NCBI RefSeq assembly: GCF_001625575.1
Contig: NZ_AUXV01000007.1
Span: forward strand, 248,001-312,000
Length of the DNA stretch: 64,000 bases
Direction: 5' to 3'
DNA from: Pseudoalteromonas luteoviolacea S2607
GTDB taxonomy: Bacteria > Pseudomonadota > Gammaproteobacteria > Enterobacterales > Alteromonadaceae
Shown: positions 16,858 to 24,538 of the stretch, one piece after another
How the letters are laid out: the number at the start of each line of letters is the position of its first letter
Numbering within the stretch: position 1 is the first letter of the stretch
The notes under the pieces: model-generated
Database searches by the model: none
Told to the model about the DNA's origin: nothing
What the model saw: only the letters and a program-made list of their open reading frames with translations
Position numbers and translations under genes: made by a program

Positions 16858-18003
16858 ATGTCTCTAATAATAAAACTTATCGCCGGTATCTTAGGCGGTA
16901 TTTTGGCAGGTCTATATCTGCCACTGGGTATAACAGAACTCCTTTACACAGCAAAAGTAATCATAGGTCAGCTAATTAGCTTTACAATTCCTCTCATTAT
17001 TTTGTTTTTCATTGCATCAGGCATTGCTGGTTTACCAAAAACGTCAGGCCACCTACTGGGTAAGACCGTAGGGTTTGCCTATGGCTCAACCGTAATTGCG
17101 GGTACTTTGGCTGTGCTATTGGTGCTGGCTGCAACAGGCTTTTTTGAAGGCAGTGTTGCCTACGAGGCGGCAAAAGGCACCGAGCTAAAAGGATATATTC
17201 AACTTGAAATCCCACCGATTATGGGTGTAATGACGGCGCTAGCGGCAGCCTTCATCTTTGGTATTGGTATTAGTCAACTGAACCTTGTACAGCTAAAAGA
17301 TGTTGTAGATCAAGGCCGTGATGTGATTGATGCGTTACTTGCGAAAGTCATCATTCCAGCGTTACCTTTTTATATTGCGGGTGTTTTTGCCGAAATGGCC
17401 GTGGCTGGCACAGTTGTTGATACACTGAGTACTTTCGGTGTGGTGTTGGTTGCCGCCGTGGCAATGCACTGGCTGTGGCTGACAACGCTTTTTGTCGTAA
17501 CTGGTTTAATGTTAAAGCGCAGCCCAATTGAATTGGTTAAAAATATGCTGCCTGCTTATTTTACTGCGATTGGTACTATGTCCAGTGCAGCTACGATCCC
17601 AGTATCGCTAAGAGCGAGTAAATCGAATGGTGTATCGGAAGAAGTTGCAAACTTCTCAGTTCCTTTATGTGCTACAATCCATTTATCAGGTTCAACCATT
17701 ACGATTGTTACTTGTGCAATGGCTGTTATGTTTTTGTCGCCAACTATGGCAGTACCCTCTTTAATCGAGATGTTGCCATTTATTTTCATGTTGGGTGTTG
17801 TAATGATCGCGGCGCCAGGTGCACCAGGCGGTGCGGTTATGTCGGCTCTGGGCCTATTAACTTCAATGCTGGGGTTTGACGAAAGTGCGATAGCTTTAAT
17901 GATTGCACTGTACTTGGCACAAGACAGCTTCGGCACGGCATGTAATGTAACAGGCGATGGCGTGATTGCACTGTGGGTTAACCGATTTTCCGAAAAGGGA
18001 TAG
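16858..18003 (+). CDS. Dicarboxylate/amino acid:cation symporter (DAACS family)
   Basis: Sodium- or proton-coupled transporter of the GltP/DctA family, 381 residues, with about eight membrane helices. The helical-hairpin serines appear in GTMSSAATIPVSLRAS and the C-terminal motif in LAQDSFGTACNVTGDG (usual D..RT..NV.GD). The normal NMDGT motif of helix 7 is replaced by CATIHLSGSTITI, which points to a divergent subgroup with a substrate other than glutamate or aspartate. The only in-frame ATG after the start-stop element is at 16858. The gene is divergent from the DUF5916 gene and upstream of uvrY but is not clearly in an operon with it. Confidence 0.88.
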   Translation: MSLIIKLIAGILGGILAGLYLPLGITELLYTAKVIIGQLISFTIPLIILFFIASGIAGLPKTSGHLLGKTVGFAYGSTVIAGTLAVLLVLAATGFFEGSVAYEAAKGTELKGYIQLEIPPIMGVMTALAAAFIFGIGISQLNLVQLKDVVDQGRDVIDALLAKVIIPALPFYIAGVFAEMAVAGTVVDTLSTFGVVLVAAVAMHWLWLTTLFVVTGLMLKRSPIELVKNMLPAYFTAIGTMSSAATIPVSLRASKSNGVSEEVANFSVPLCATIHLSGSTITIVTCAMAVMFLSPTMAVPSLIEMLPFIFMLGVVMIAAPGAPGGAVMSALGLLTSMLGFDESAIALMIALYLAQDSFGTACNVTGDGVIALWVNRFSEKG

Positions 18004-18147
18004 CAGTTTAATATCGAATTAAGAAAATATTCGTATATTTACTAAATGGAATGATGTAATTGATTATGCTTTGCGGAATTATGTGTTAATCTCGCAAAGC
18101 AAATCGACAAGATTTTATTTACCAAGGGCTAGCGTGAGGATGTTCCA

Positions 18148-18798
18148 TTGATTAACGTACTTTTAGTTGATGATCATGAACTTGTAAGGACTGGGATCAA
18201 GCGCATTTTAGATGATGTGCGTGGTTTCAAGGTGGTCGGAGAGGCTAAAACTGGGGAAGAGGCGGTGACGTTTTGCCGTCAAAATGAACCTGATATCGTA
18301 TTGATGGACATGAATATGCCAGGAATTGGTGGTTTGGAAGCAACGAAAAAGATTTGTCGTTACTGTCCAGACGTCAAAGTCATCGTGTTAACCGTACACT
18401 GTGAAGATCCATTTCCAAGTAAGGTGATGCAAATAGGTGCGCATGGTTATTTAACCAAAAGTGCGGGCCCTGATGAAATGATCAATGCAATTCGTTCGGT
18501 AAATTCCGGACAGCGTTATATTGCACCTGAAATTGCACAACAGATAGCATTGGCACAATTCAGCGGTAAAGTGGATGAAAATCCATTTCAATCTCTATCT
18601 GATAGAGAGCTGCAAATTATGTTGATGATCACCAAAGGTGAAAAAGCCCAAGACATTGCAGAACGACTAAACTTGAGCTCTAAAACCGTGAACAGTTATC
18701 GCTATAGAATGTTTGAAAAGTTGGATGTCAGCGGGGATGTTGAACTGACTCATTTAGCCATTCGTCATAAAATGATTGATATAGATAGCTCTCGTTAA
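18148..18798 (+). CDS. uvrY: Response regulator UvrY/GacA
   Basis: NarL/FixJ-type response regulator of the BarA/UvrY (GacS/GacA) system, which activates the CsrB-type small RNAs. Its 216 residues have the receiver acidic pocket VDDHE, the phospho-acceptor D54 in VLMDMNMPG, the switch residues VLTVHC, lysine in YLTKSAGP, and a LuxR-type HTH LSDRELQIMLMITKGEKAQDIAERLNLSSKTVNSYRYRMFEKL. The TTG at 18148 is the start: it aligns with the family MINVLLVDDHELVR and has GAGGA eight bases upstream. uvrC begins eight bases after its stop, the usual linkage in gammaproteobacteria. Confidence 0.95.
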   Translation: MINVLLVDDHELVRTGIKRILDDVRGFKVVGEAKTGEEAVTFCRQNEPDIVLMDMNMPGIGGLEATKKICRYCPDVKVIVLTVHCEDPFPSKVMQIGAHGYLTKSAGPDEMINAIRSVNSGQRYIAPEIAQQIALAQFSGKVDENPFQSLSDRELQIMLMITKGEKAQDIAERLNLSSKTVNSYRYRMFEKLDVSGDVELTHLAIRHKMIDIDSSR

Positions 18799-18806
18799 CC
18801 ATTTTA

Positions 18807-20630
18807 ATGGCTGTATTTGATCATAAACCGTTTTTAAAAACGTTGACCACTGAACCTGGTGTATATCGTATGTACGATAAAGAGCATCAGGTTATCTATG
18901 TTGGTAAGGCAAAAAATCTCAAAAAGCGCGTCAGCAGCTACTTTCGTAGCAATATCCCAGATAGTAAGACTCAGGTTTTAGTGAGTAATATTGCCAATAT
19001 AGAAGTCACATTAACCAACACCGAAACCGAAGCACTTCTTTTAGAAAATAACCTGATCAAGAAGTATCAGCCTAGATACAATATTTTACTGCGCGATGAT
19101 AAATCTTACCCCTATATTTTACTGACGGATCACCGTCACCCACGGCTCGCTTTTCACAGAGGATCACGCAAACAAAAGGGAGAGTACTTTGGACCATTCC
19201 CGAGTAGTGCGGCGGTTTCGGAGAGCCTACGCTTAATGCAAAAAATCTTCCCTGTACGTCAGTGTGAAGATGCTTATTATCGCGCAAGAAGCCGTCCATG
19301 TTTGCAACATCAACTCAAGCGTTGCTCTGCACCGTGTGTAGAGAAAGTCTCAGATGAAGAGTACAGCAATCAAGTTGAGCTTGTTAGACAGTTTTTAAGC
19401 GGTAAATCACACCTTGTAATCGAAGCATTGGTTGCCAAGATGGAGCAGGCCAGTATTGCATTAAACTTTGAAGATGCCGCTAAATACCGAGATCAAATTG
19501 CTTTACTAAGACAAATGCAAGAGCAGCAATCAGTAGCTGGTAATTTTGCAGAGATGGATGTCATAGGCTTTACGCAGCACAATGGATTGTGTGCGATCCA
19601 TATGTTGATGATTAGAGATCACAAAATACTGGGCAGTAAAACTTATTTCCCCAAAGTGCCAAAAGACTCCAATGACGATGAGATTTTGACGTCTTTTATT
19701 GGGCAGTACTATATTTCCAATGGCTCAAATGCACGGATAGCAAATGACATTGTATTGCCTTTTGACGTATCTGAACGGACTGAGATGGCAGCAGGTCTAA
19801 CGCAGTTAGCGAAAAGAAAAGTGCAATTGAGAGTTAATGTGCGGGCAGAGCGCGCGCAATATTTGGCTTTGGCAAATAAAAATGCGCACAACAGCATTAT
19901 GGTTAAACAAAGTGCGCAGGATGCAATTAGTAAACGTTATGCGATGCTAAAAGAAGCAGTAGGGCTTACCGATATCAGTCGCATGGAGTGTTTTGATATT
20001 AGCCACACAATGGGTGAAAACACGGTCGCGTCTTGCGTTGTTTTTGACGGGCAGGGGCCCAACACGAGAGAGTATCGACGCTATAATGTGACGGGAATTA
20101 CTCCTGGGGACGATTATGCGGCGATGGATTTCGCGTTAAAAAAGCGCTATGCCAAAATGACCGACGAGCAAAAAGTGCCTGAGATTATTTTTATCGATGG
20201 GGGTAAGGGTCAGCTTGCTAGAGCAGAAGCCTTTTTTGAAGATTGGCAGCTAGACAAATTGCCCATGCTGATTGGTGTTGCTAAAGGAACCAGCCGAAAG
20301 CCGGGGTTAGAGACATTGTTATTTGACGGCGGGCGTAAAACCATTAATCTAGATAGCGACTCGCCAGCATTGCATCTCATTCAGCATATTCGGGACGAGT
20401 CGCACCGATTTGCCATTGCTGGGCACCGAAATAAACGTCAAAAGCAACGCACTCAATCTGTGCTTGAAGAGATAGCTGGCGTTGGAAGTAAAAGGCGACA
20501 GGCGTTGCTTAAATATTTAGGGGGATTGCAAGGCGTTAAATCAGCGAATCTACAACAATTAGGGCAAGTGCCTGGGATCAGTCCTGAGTTGGCTGAAAAG
20601 ATATTTAATCATTTGCATGACAAAGCTTAA
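18807..20630 (+). CDS. uvrC: Excinuclease ABC subunit C
   Basis: Nuclease subunit of nucleotide excision repair that makes both incisions around a lesion bound by UvrB. The 607 residues (E. coli UvrC 610) show the GIY-YIG domain (GVYRMYDKEHQVIYVGKAKNL), the cysteine cluster CLQHQLKRCSAPC, a UVR motif near 205-235, the RNase H-like endonuclease core with ECFDISH and FIDGGKGQL, and C-terminal helix-hairpin-helix repeats (EEIAGVGSKRRQALLKYLGG, VPGISPELAEKI). Eight bases separate it from uvrY, and pgsA follows 42 bases later, so the three form one operon. Confidence 0.97.
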   Translation: MAVFDHKPFLKTLTTEPGVYRMYDKEHQVIYVGKAKNLKKRVSSYFRSNIPDSKTQVLVSNIANIEVTLTNTETEALLLENNLIKKYQPRYNILLRDDKSYPYILLTDHRHPRLAFHRGSRKQKGEYFGPFPSSAAVSESLRLMQKIFPVRQCEDAYYRARSRPCLQHQLKRCSAPCVEKVSDEEYSNQVELVRQFLSGKSHLVIEALVAKMEQASIALNFEDAAKYRDQIALLRQMQEQQSVAGNFAEMDVIGFTQHNGLCAIHMLMIRDHKILGSKTYFPKVPKDSNDDEILTSFIGQYYISNGSNARIANDIVLPFDVSERTEMAAGLTQLAKRKVQLRVNVRAERAQYLALANKNAHNSIMVKQSAQDAISKRYAMLKEAVGLTDISRMECFDISHTMGENTVASCVVFDGQGPNTREYRRYNVTGITPGDDYAAMDFALKKRYAKMTDEQKVPEIIFIDGGKGQLARAEAFFEDWQLDKLPMLIGVAKGTSRKPGLETLLFDGGRKTINLDSDSPALHLIQHIRDESHRFAIAGHRNKRQKQRTQSVLEEIAGVGSKRRQALLKYLGGLQGVKSANLQQLGQVPGISPELAEKIFNHLHDKA

Positions 20631-20672
20631 TGCTTCGTGCGAACATATAGAAAAAGAATTCTCTAAGTAGTT

Positions 20673-21218
20673 ATGTGGAATATTCCAAACACGCTCACAA
20701 CATTTAGGTTGTTTCTCATCCCCGTATTTGCCGTGGTGTTTTATTTGCCATATACATGGGCTTTTTTTGCTGCCGCCTTTATATTCTGGTTGGCCTCGAT
20801 CACCGACATATTAGATGGGTATCTAGCGCGTAAGCTAAACCAGTCTACGCCATTTGGTGCGTTTTTAGATCCCGTCGCAGATAAAGTCATGGTCAGTGTC
20901 GCATTAGTGATGATTGCCGCGCACTATCAAAATGTTTTAGTAACCCTTGCCACTGTCATTATTATTAGCCGTGAAATCGTTATTTCAGCGTTAAGAGAAT
21001 GGATGGCTGGGCTTGGCAAGCGAGCAAGTGTAGCTGTATCCAACTTAGGCAAATTTAAAACTGCTGCCCAGATGCTTGCCATAATTGGCCTTATTTGGCA
21101 GTTTGCTCCGTGGATGATTATGCTGAGTTACGCCTTGTTAGCCATAGCGACCGTACTGACGATTGTCTCAATGTTGCAATATTTGCTTGCAGCCAAAGGA
21201 GAATTGCTTAAATCTTAA
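20673..21218 (+). CDS. pgsA: CDP-diacylglycerol-glycerol-3-phosphate 3-phosphatidyltransferase
   Basis: Inner-membrane enzyme that makes phosphatidylglycerol phosphate, the committed step to phosphatidylglycerol and cardiolipin. The 181 residues match E. coli PgsA from end to end. The CDP-alcohol phosphotransferase motif D-G-x2-A-R-x8-G-x3-D-x3-D appears as DGYLARKLNQSTPFGAFLDPVAD. SREIVISALREWMAGLGKR is also conserved. Several membrane helices flank these motifs. It is the last protein gene of the uvrY-uvrC-pgsA operon, ahead of the tRNA array. Confidence 0.97.
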   Translation: MWNIPNTLTTFRLFLIPVFAVVFYLPYTWAFFAAAFIFWLASITDILDGYLARKLNQSTPFGAFLDPVADKVMVSVALVMIAAHYQNVLVTLATVIIISREIVISALREWMAGLGKRASVAVSNLGKFKTAAQMLAIIGLIWQFAPWMIMLSYALLAIATVLTIVSMLQYLLAAKGELLKS

Positions 21219-21289
21219 CTAATCTTGAGCAATTACAGAACGCTTTAGATAAAAAATAAGCAAACAGTTAAAAACATTCATTTTTTATA

Positions 21290-21324
21290 TTGACGCATCC
21301 ATTAAGTTCTGTAGAATGCGTCCG
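21290..21324 (+). promoter_or_regulatory. Strong tRNA promoter with GC-rich discriminator
   Basis: The -35 hexamer TTGACG (21290-21295) and the -10 hexamer TAGAAT (21312-21317) are 16 bases apart and followed by GCGTCCG. A GC-rich discriminator is typical of stable-RNA promoters under stringent (ppGpp) control. An A-rich upstream stretch resembles an UP element. The first tRNA lies about 65 bases downstream. Confidence 0.75.
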
Positions 21325-21390
21325 TGTTGAGAGACAACAGTCATCAAAACGAAATGTTATTAAGGCTCATATGAGAGTTTTAGTTACAAT

Positions 21391-21466
21391 GCGAGTATAG
21401 CTCAGCTGGTAGAGCGCGACCTTGCCAAGGTCGAGGTCACGAGTTCGAACCTCGTTACTCGCTCCA
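21391..21466 (+). tRNA. tRNA-Gly(GCC), copy 1
   Basis: 76 bases with encoded CCA. The acceptor stem GCGAGTA pairs with TACTCGC, and the anticodon loop TTGCCAA gives GCC. It is the first gene of the array behind the 21290 promoter. Confidence 0.98.
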
Positions 21467-21484
21467 ACTCTTTTTGAAGAGTAT

Positions 21485-21558
21485 GGCGGAATGGCAGAGT
21501 GGCCATGCAGCGGATTGCAAATCCGTCTACCTCGGTTCGACTCCGGGTTCCGCCTCCA
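21485..21558 (+). tRNA. tRNA-Cys(GCA), copy 1
   Basis: 74 bases with encoded CCA. The acceptor stem GGCGGAA pairs with TTCCGCC, and the loop TTGCAAA gives anticodon GCA. Confidence 0.98.
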
Positions 21559-21596
21559 TTTTCTCAACAACATCCACATGCGAAAGCAAACCCGAT

Positions 21597-21683
21597 GCCC
21601 GGGTGGTGGAATTGGTAGACACAAGGGATTTAAAATCCCTCGCTGGTAACAGCGTGCCGGTTCAAGTCCGGCCCCGGGCACCA
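21597..21683 (+). tRNA. tRNA-Leu(TAA), copy 1
   Basis: 87 bases with a long variable arm and encoded CCA. The acceptor stem is GCCCGGG/CCCGGGC, and the loop TTTAAAA gives anticodon TAA. Confidence 0.98.
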
Positions 21684-21691
21684 TTTATTGT

Positions 21692-21767
21692 GCGAGTATA
21701 GCTCAGCTGGTAGAGCGCGACCTTGCCAAGGTCGAGGTCACGAGTTCGAACCTCGTTACTCGCTCCA
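21692..21767 (+). tRNA. tRNA-Gly(GCC), copy 2
   Basis: Identical to copy 1 over 76 bases, with CCA. It is followed directly by a Leu gene, with no Cys copy between them. Confidence 0.98.
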
Positions 21768-21800
21768 ACTTTATTTTAAGGTTGGCTTTTGCGACCCGAT

Positions 21801-21887
21801 GCCCGGGTGGTGGAATTGGTAGACACAAGGGATTTAAAATCCCTCGCTGGTAACAGCGTGCCGGTTCAAGTCCGGCCCCGGGCACCA
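21801..21887 (+). tRNA. tRNA-Leu(TAA), copy 2
   Basis: Identical to copy 1 over 87 bases. The six bases before it (CCCGAT) also match those before copy 1, so the duplication included flanking DNA. Confidence 0.98.
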
Positions 21888-21906
21888 CTTGATTACAAGT
21901 GAAAAT

Positions 21907-21982
21907 GCGAGTATAGCTCAGCTGGTAGAGCGCGACCTTGCCAAGGTCGAGGTCACGAGTTCGAACCTCGTTACTCGCTCCA
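21907..21982 (+). tRNA. tRNA-Gly(GCC), copy 3
   Basis: Identical to copies 1 and 2. The 18-base linker to the next Cys gene repeats the linker of the first unit with a single change. Confidence 0.98.
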
Positions 21983-22000
21983 ACTCTTCTTGAAGAGTAT

Positions 22001-22074
22001 GGCGGAATGGCAGAGTGGCCATGCAGCGGATTGCAAATCCGTCTACCTCGGTTCGACTCCGGGTTCCGCCTCCA
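22001..22074 (+). tRNA. tRNA-Cys(GCA), copy 2
   Basis: Identical to copy 1 over 74 bases, with CCA. Confidence 0.98.
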
Positions 22075-22111
22075 TTTACTTCCACGAAATCTATTCATAT
22101 AGACATCCGTC

Positions 22112-22198
22112 GCCCGGGTGGTGGAATTGGTAGACACAAGGGATTTAAAATCCCTCGCTGGTAACAGCGTGCCGGTTCAAGTCCGGCCCCGGGCACCA
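22112..22198 (+). tRNA. tRNA-Leu(TAA), copy 3
   Basis: Identical to the other two Leu copies, and the last gene of the array. A weak hairpin AGCAAT/ATTGCT at 22241-22256 may end the transcript. Confidence 0.98.
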
Positions 22199-22332
22199 TT
22201 TATTAATCTCAATTCTTAATTTTCCATATCAACTTTGAAAAGCAATTTAGATTGCTCTGCTGTTCTCTTTCACACGATACATAATCTTGCTAAGCTCGTT
22301 AATATAACTTTGTCATGGTTAAAGGGATTATA

Positions 22333-22953
22333 ATGAGTATTGAAGTGTGGTTGTCTTTTGTCGTTGCATCATTCGCTCTGTGTTTTACGCCCGGTCCAGC
22401 TGTCTTACTCGTGGTAAGCCAATCGTTGTTAAATGGGAAGAAAGCCGTATTACCGATGATTCTTGGTATAGCAAGTGGTGATCTTATCGCGTTGAGCTGT
22501 TCCTTGCTTGGCATAGGGGCCGTGCTATCAGCGTCAGCAACTGCATTTAATGTGCTGAAGTATGCAGGAGCAGTGTATCTGGTTTACCTTGGAGTGCGTG
22601 CATGGCGTCAAGCCAATAACAATACCTCAATTGAGTCTAATCAAGTCAAATATAGCGGTTTTAAGCTATTTAGAGATTCGGTATTGGTGACTGCCTTAAA
22701 CCCCAAAGGGCTAATTTTCTTCATGGCTTTTCTTCCACTCTTTATCAACCCTGAAAAAAGTATTGCTGAGCAAATGCTGATATTGGGCTTTACATTTATC
22801 AACGTTTCATTAATAAGCTCATCTACTTATGCGATATGTGCGCATAAAGTTCGTGCCTCAGTTGCGTCACAACGTGGTCAACGGCTATTTAAAAGGTTGT
22901 CAGGGGGCATGTTGGTCGGAGCAGGAGGGATCACTGCAACACTAGAGCGATAA
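22333..22953 (+). CDS. LysE/RhtB-family amino-acid exporter
   Basis: A 206-residue inner-membrane protein of the LysE superfamily, which exports amino acids such as lysine, homoserine or threonine. The family signature FALCFTPGPAVLLVVSQSLLNGKKA is at residues 14-38, followed by GIASGDLIALSC, YAGAVYLVYLGVRAWR and ALNPKGLIFFMAFLPLFIN. About six membrane helices are seen. The start is ATG 22333, with AAAGGGAT upstream; the ATG at 22315 has no such site. It is a single gene between the tRNA array and a bidirectional terminator. The substrate is not predictable. Confidence 0.9.
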   Translation: MSIEVWLSFVVASFALCFTPGPAVLLVVSQSLLNGKKAVLPMILGIASGDLIALSCSLLGIGAVLSASATAFNVLKYAGAVYLVYLGVRAWRQANNNTSIESNQVKYSGFKLFRDSVLVTALNPKGLIFFMAFLPLFINPEKSIAEQMLILGFTFINVSLISSSTYAICAHKVRASVASQRGQRLFKRLSGGMLVGAGGITATLER

Positions 22954-22987
22954 GTATGATTTACCTATTTTTCATGTGATTAAATAA

Positions 22988-23009
22988 TTGCGGGCATAAC
23001 TGCCCGCAA
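22988..23009. terminator. Bidirectional terminator between lysE-like gene and the nSTAND operon
   Basis: TTGCGGGCA and TGCCCGCAA form a perfect 9-bp stem with a TAAC loop between convergent genes. The minus-strand side continues into TTATTTAA. Confidence 0.8.
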
Positions 23010-23040
23010 CGAATAAGGTGCTCACAGCAATCAAGCGTTA

Positions 23041-23616
23041 TTATTGTTCTTCGCCCGATAAAGCAAAAAACTCGAGCATTAGCTTGAAATGACCATTGCC
23101 AAAATGCTCGCTAGAAATAATTTTGCCTTGACCACTTACGCAGTCTCCTTCAAATGAATGCACTAACTCGCCTTCCATAACGACTTGGCGGCGGTTCTTG
23201 GCCCAGTAAATACGAATGCCTTGCTTGGTGCCTCTGAAAGTATCGAAATAGTCCTTAAACTCCCGTTCTTTGCCCTTAAGTGGGTTGAGTTCGAAATCAA
23301 CATGCTTACTCAGCTCTTGCCCATAAGAGCTAAATACTGCGAGCTGGAAAGTGTCATTGATGATGGTGTCAAAGTCCCACCACGGTTTATCTGCACTGAT
23401 TTGCTCGGCACTTGCAGCGAGAAGAGGTACCTCGAAACAAAGTGCATTGGATGCTACTTGTTCGGTTTTGTGCTGATTATAGATATGTTCGATAATCGCC
23501 ATTTCTTGAGGTGTGAGCGCTTTGTCATCCTCATACTCAAATTCCGTAATTGATTTTGCAATGAGGTGATCTTCTAGCGACTCTAATACCTTGTCTGTGA
23601 TCTTAACCTTATTCAT
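23041..23616 (-). CDS. Protein of unknown function, third gene of the nSTAND operon
   Basis: A 191-residue soluble protein that I do not recognise. The N-terminal 55 residues are charged and look helical (KVLESLEDHLIAKSITEFEYEDDKALTPQEMAIIEHIYNQ), and the rest is richer in beta structure with many aromatics (TFQLAVFSSYGQEL, GIRIYWAKNRRQVVMEGELVHSF). It has no signal peptide, membrane helix or familiar catalytic motif. Its ATG overlaps the stop of the sigma-like gene in ATGA, so the two are translationally coupled and probably made in fixed ratio. It could be an effector, an adaptor or an anti-sigma-like partner; nothing in the sequence decides between these. Confidence 0.8.
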   Translation of the reverse strand: MNKVKITDKVLESLEDHLIAKSITEFEYEDDKALTPQEMAIIEHIYNQHKTEQVASNALCFEVPLLAASAEQISADKPWWDFDTIINDTFQLAVFSSYGQELSKHVDFELNPLKGKEREFKDYFDTFRGTKQGIRIYWAKNRRQVVMEGELVHSFEGDCVSGQGKIISSEHFGNGHFKLMLEFFALSGEEQ

Positions 23617-24374
23617 ACTGATATCGTCTCATTTATTGTATTGCTGTGAGTGAGAAAGTAAATGTCGAAATCTGCTTGTGGGTTACCACCTAACTCTAGG
23701 CTTAACCCAGACTCTTCAACGCGTTTTGCCAACTTAGTTACAAATCTAGATATATATGTGATTGCCGCATTTCCTTTAAAACCGTGATGTTCTCCAAGTT
23801 GTTTTTGAGTCAATGCATTTTGCCTAAACGACAAGGAGAAAAAGTCATAAAAGAGTGCTTGTTTTTGCTTATCTTCTTCTTGCGCAATCGTTTCTAATAG
23901 CAGGTTTATAAATAGCCGCGCATTTTTATCCATTTTAGTCACTTGATCTGGAGTAGGCTGTTCACTTGGCATCAGTTCATAAATGTTGCTTGCTTTTTCT
24001 TCACCTTGATTAGATTCATATAAATGTATTATCTGTACTGAACGGCCTTCATCAGGGGCTTTTGCTTGTTCAGACGCAGATTTTTTTCTATACGTTACAT
24101 TGCTACCCATATCCAAGTAGACGCTTTCAAATGCACGATATGTATAAGCTTTTAAAACGTGATTAAAGTCGCACTGTGCATTGAGCCTTTGGGCATCTTG
24201 ATGCGCTCCTTTGTCTTGCTCTGCTTCTTGCTTGGTTGCTTTAATCACTTTCAATAAAGTCTCTTGGATAAGTGCTTCGGTATCGATACGATGGTCCGTA
24301 ATTGCCTTTTTTCTAAGTAAAAACTTAATAAATTTATACGCTTCTTGTACGGCTTGTTTGTTATCAAACCACAT
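23613..24374 (-). CDS. Sigma-70-like (ECF-type) protein, second gene of the nSTAND operon
   Basis: A 253-residue protein starting at ATG 24374, preceded by AAGGGGG at good spacing; a 277-codon version from 24446 lacks a site. Residues 25-100 resemble sigma region 2 (RIDTEALIQETLLKVIKATKQ, then VLKAYTYRAFESVYLDMGSNVTYRKK, like the region-2 helix leading to RNA-polymerase and -10 contacts). Residues 165-225 resemble region 4 with a helix-turn-helix (NALTQKQLGEHHGFKGNAAITYISRFVTKLAKRV). Region 2 and 4 are separated by an unusually polar 60-residue linker. It may direct transcription or merely use the fold for DNA binding. It is coupled by ATGA to the following gene and lies 164 bases after the nSTAND gene. 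Confidence 0.7.
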   Translation of the reverse strand: MWFDNKQAVQEAYKFIKFLLRKKAITDHRIDTEALIQETLLKVIKATKQEAEQDKGAHQDAQRLNAQCDFNHVLKAYTYRAFESVYLDMGSNVTYRKKSASEQAKAPDEGRSVQIIHLYESNQGEEKASNIYELMPSEQPTPDQVTKMDKNARLFINLLLETIAQEEDKQKQALFYDFFSLSFRQNALTQKQLGEHHGFKGNAAITYISRFVTKLAKRVEESGLSLELGGNPQADFDIYFLTHSNTINETISV

Positions 24375-24538
24375 CAATACCCCCTTTGTCGTTGCTGTTG
24401 TATCCTTTTTCCCGCCTATTGTATGGCTTACTCTAATGTGAGTCACCTCATAGCTATTTGCGGTATAACAACTTTTGATAAAGTTTCAGCACAATGTTTT
24501 ACGTCTTCAAACTAATGCTATCAAAGTTTGTTGCTTTT

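Noticed and set aside
21367..22137. Open frames across the tRNA array on both strands (e.g. 105- and 144-residue frames with GAGLEPARCYQRGI)
   Set aside because: They are reverse and forward readings of tRNA genes, a well-known annotation artefact; their repeats are the repeated tRNAs.
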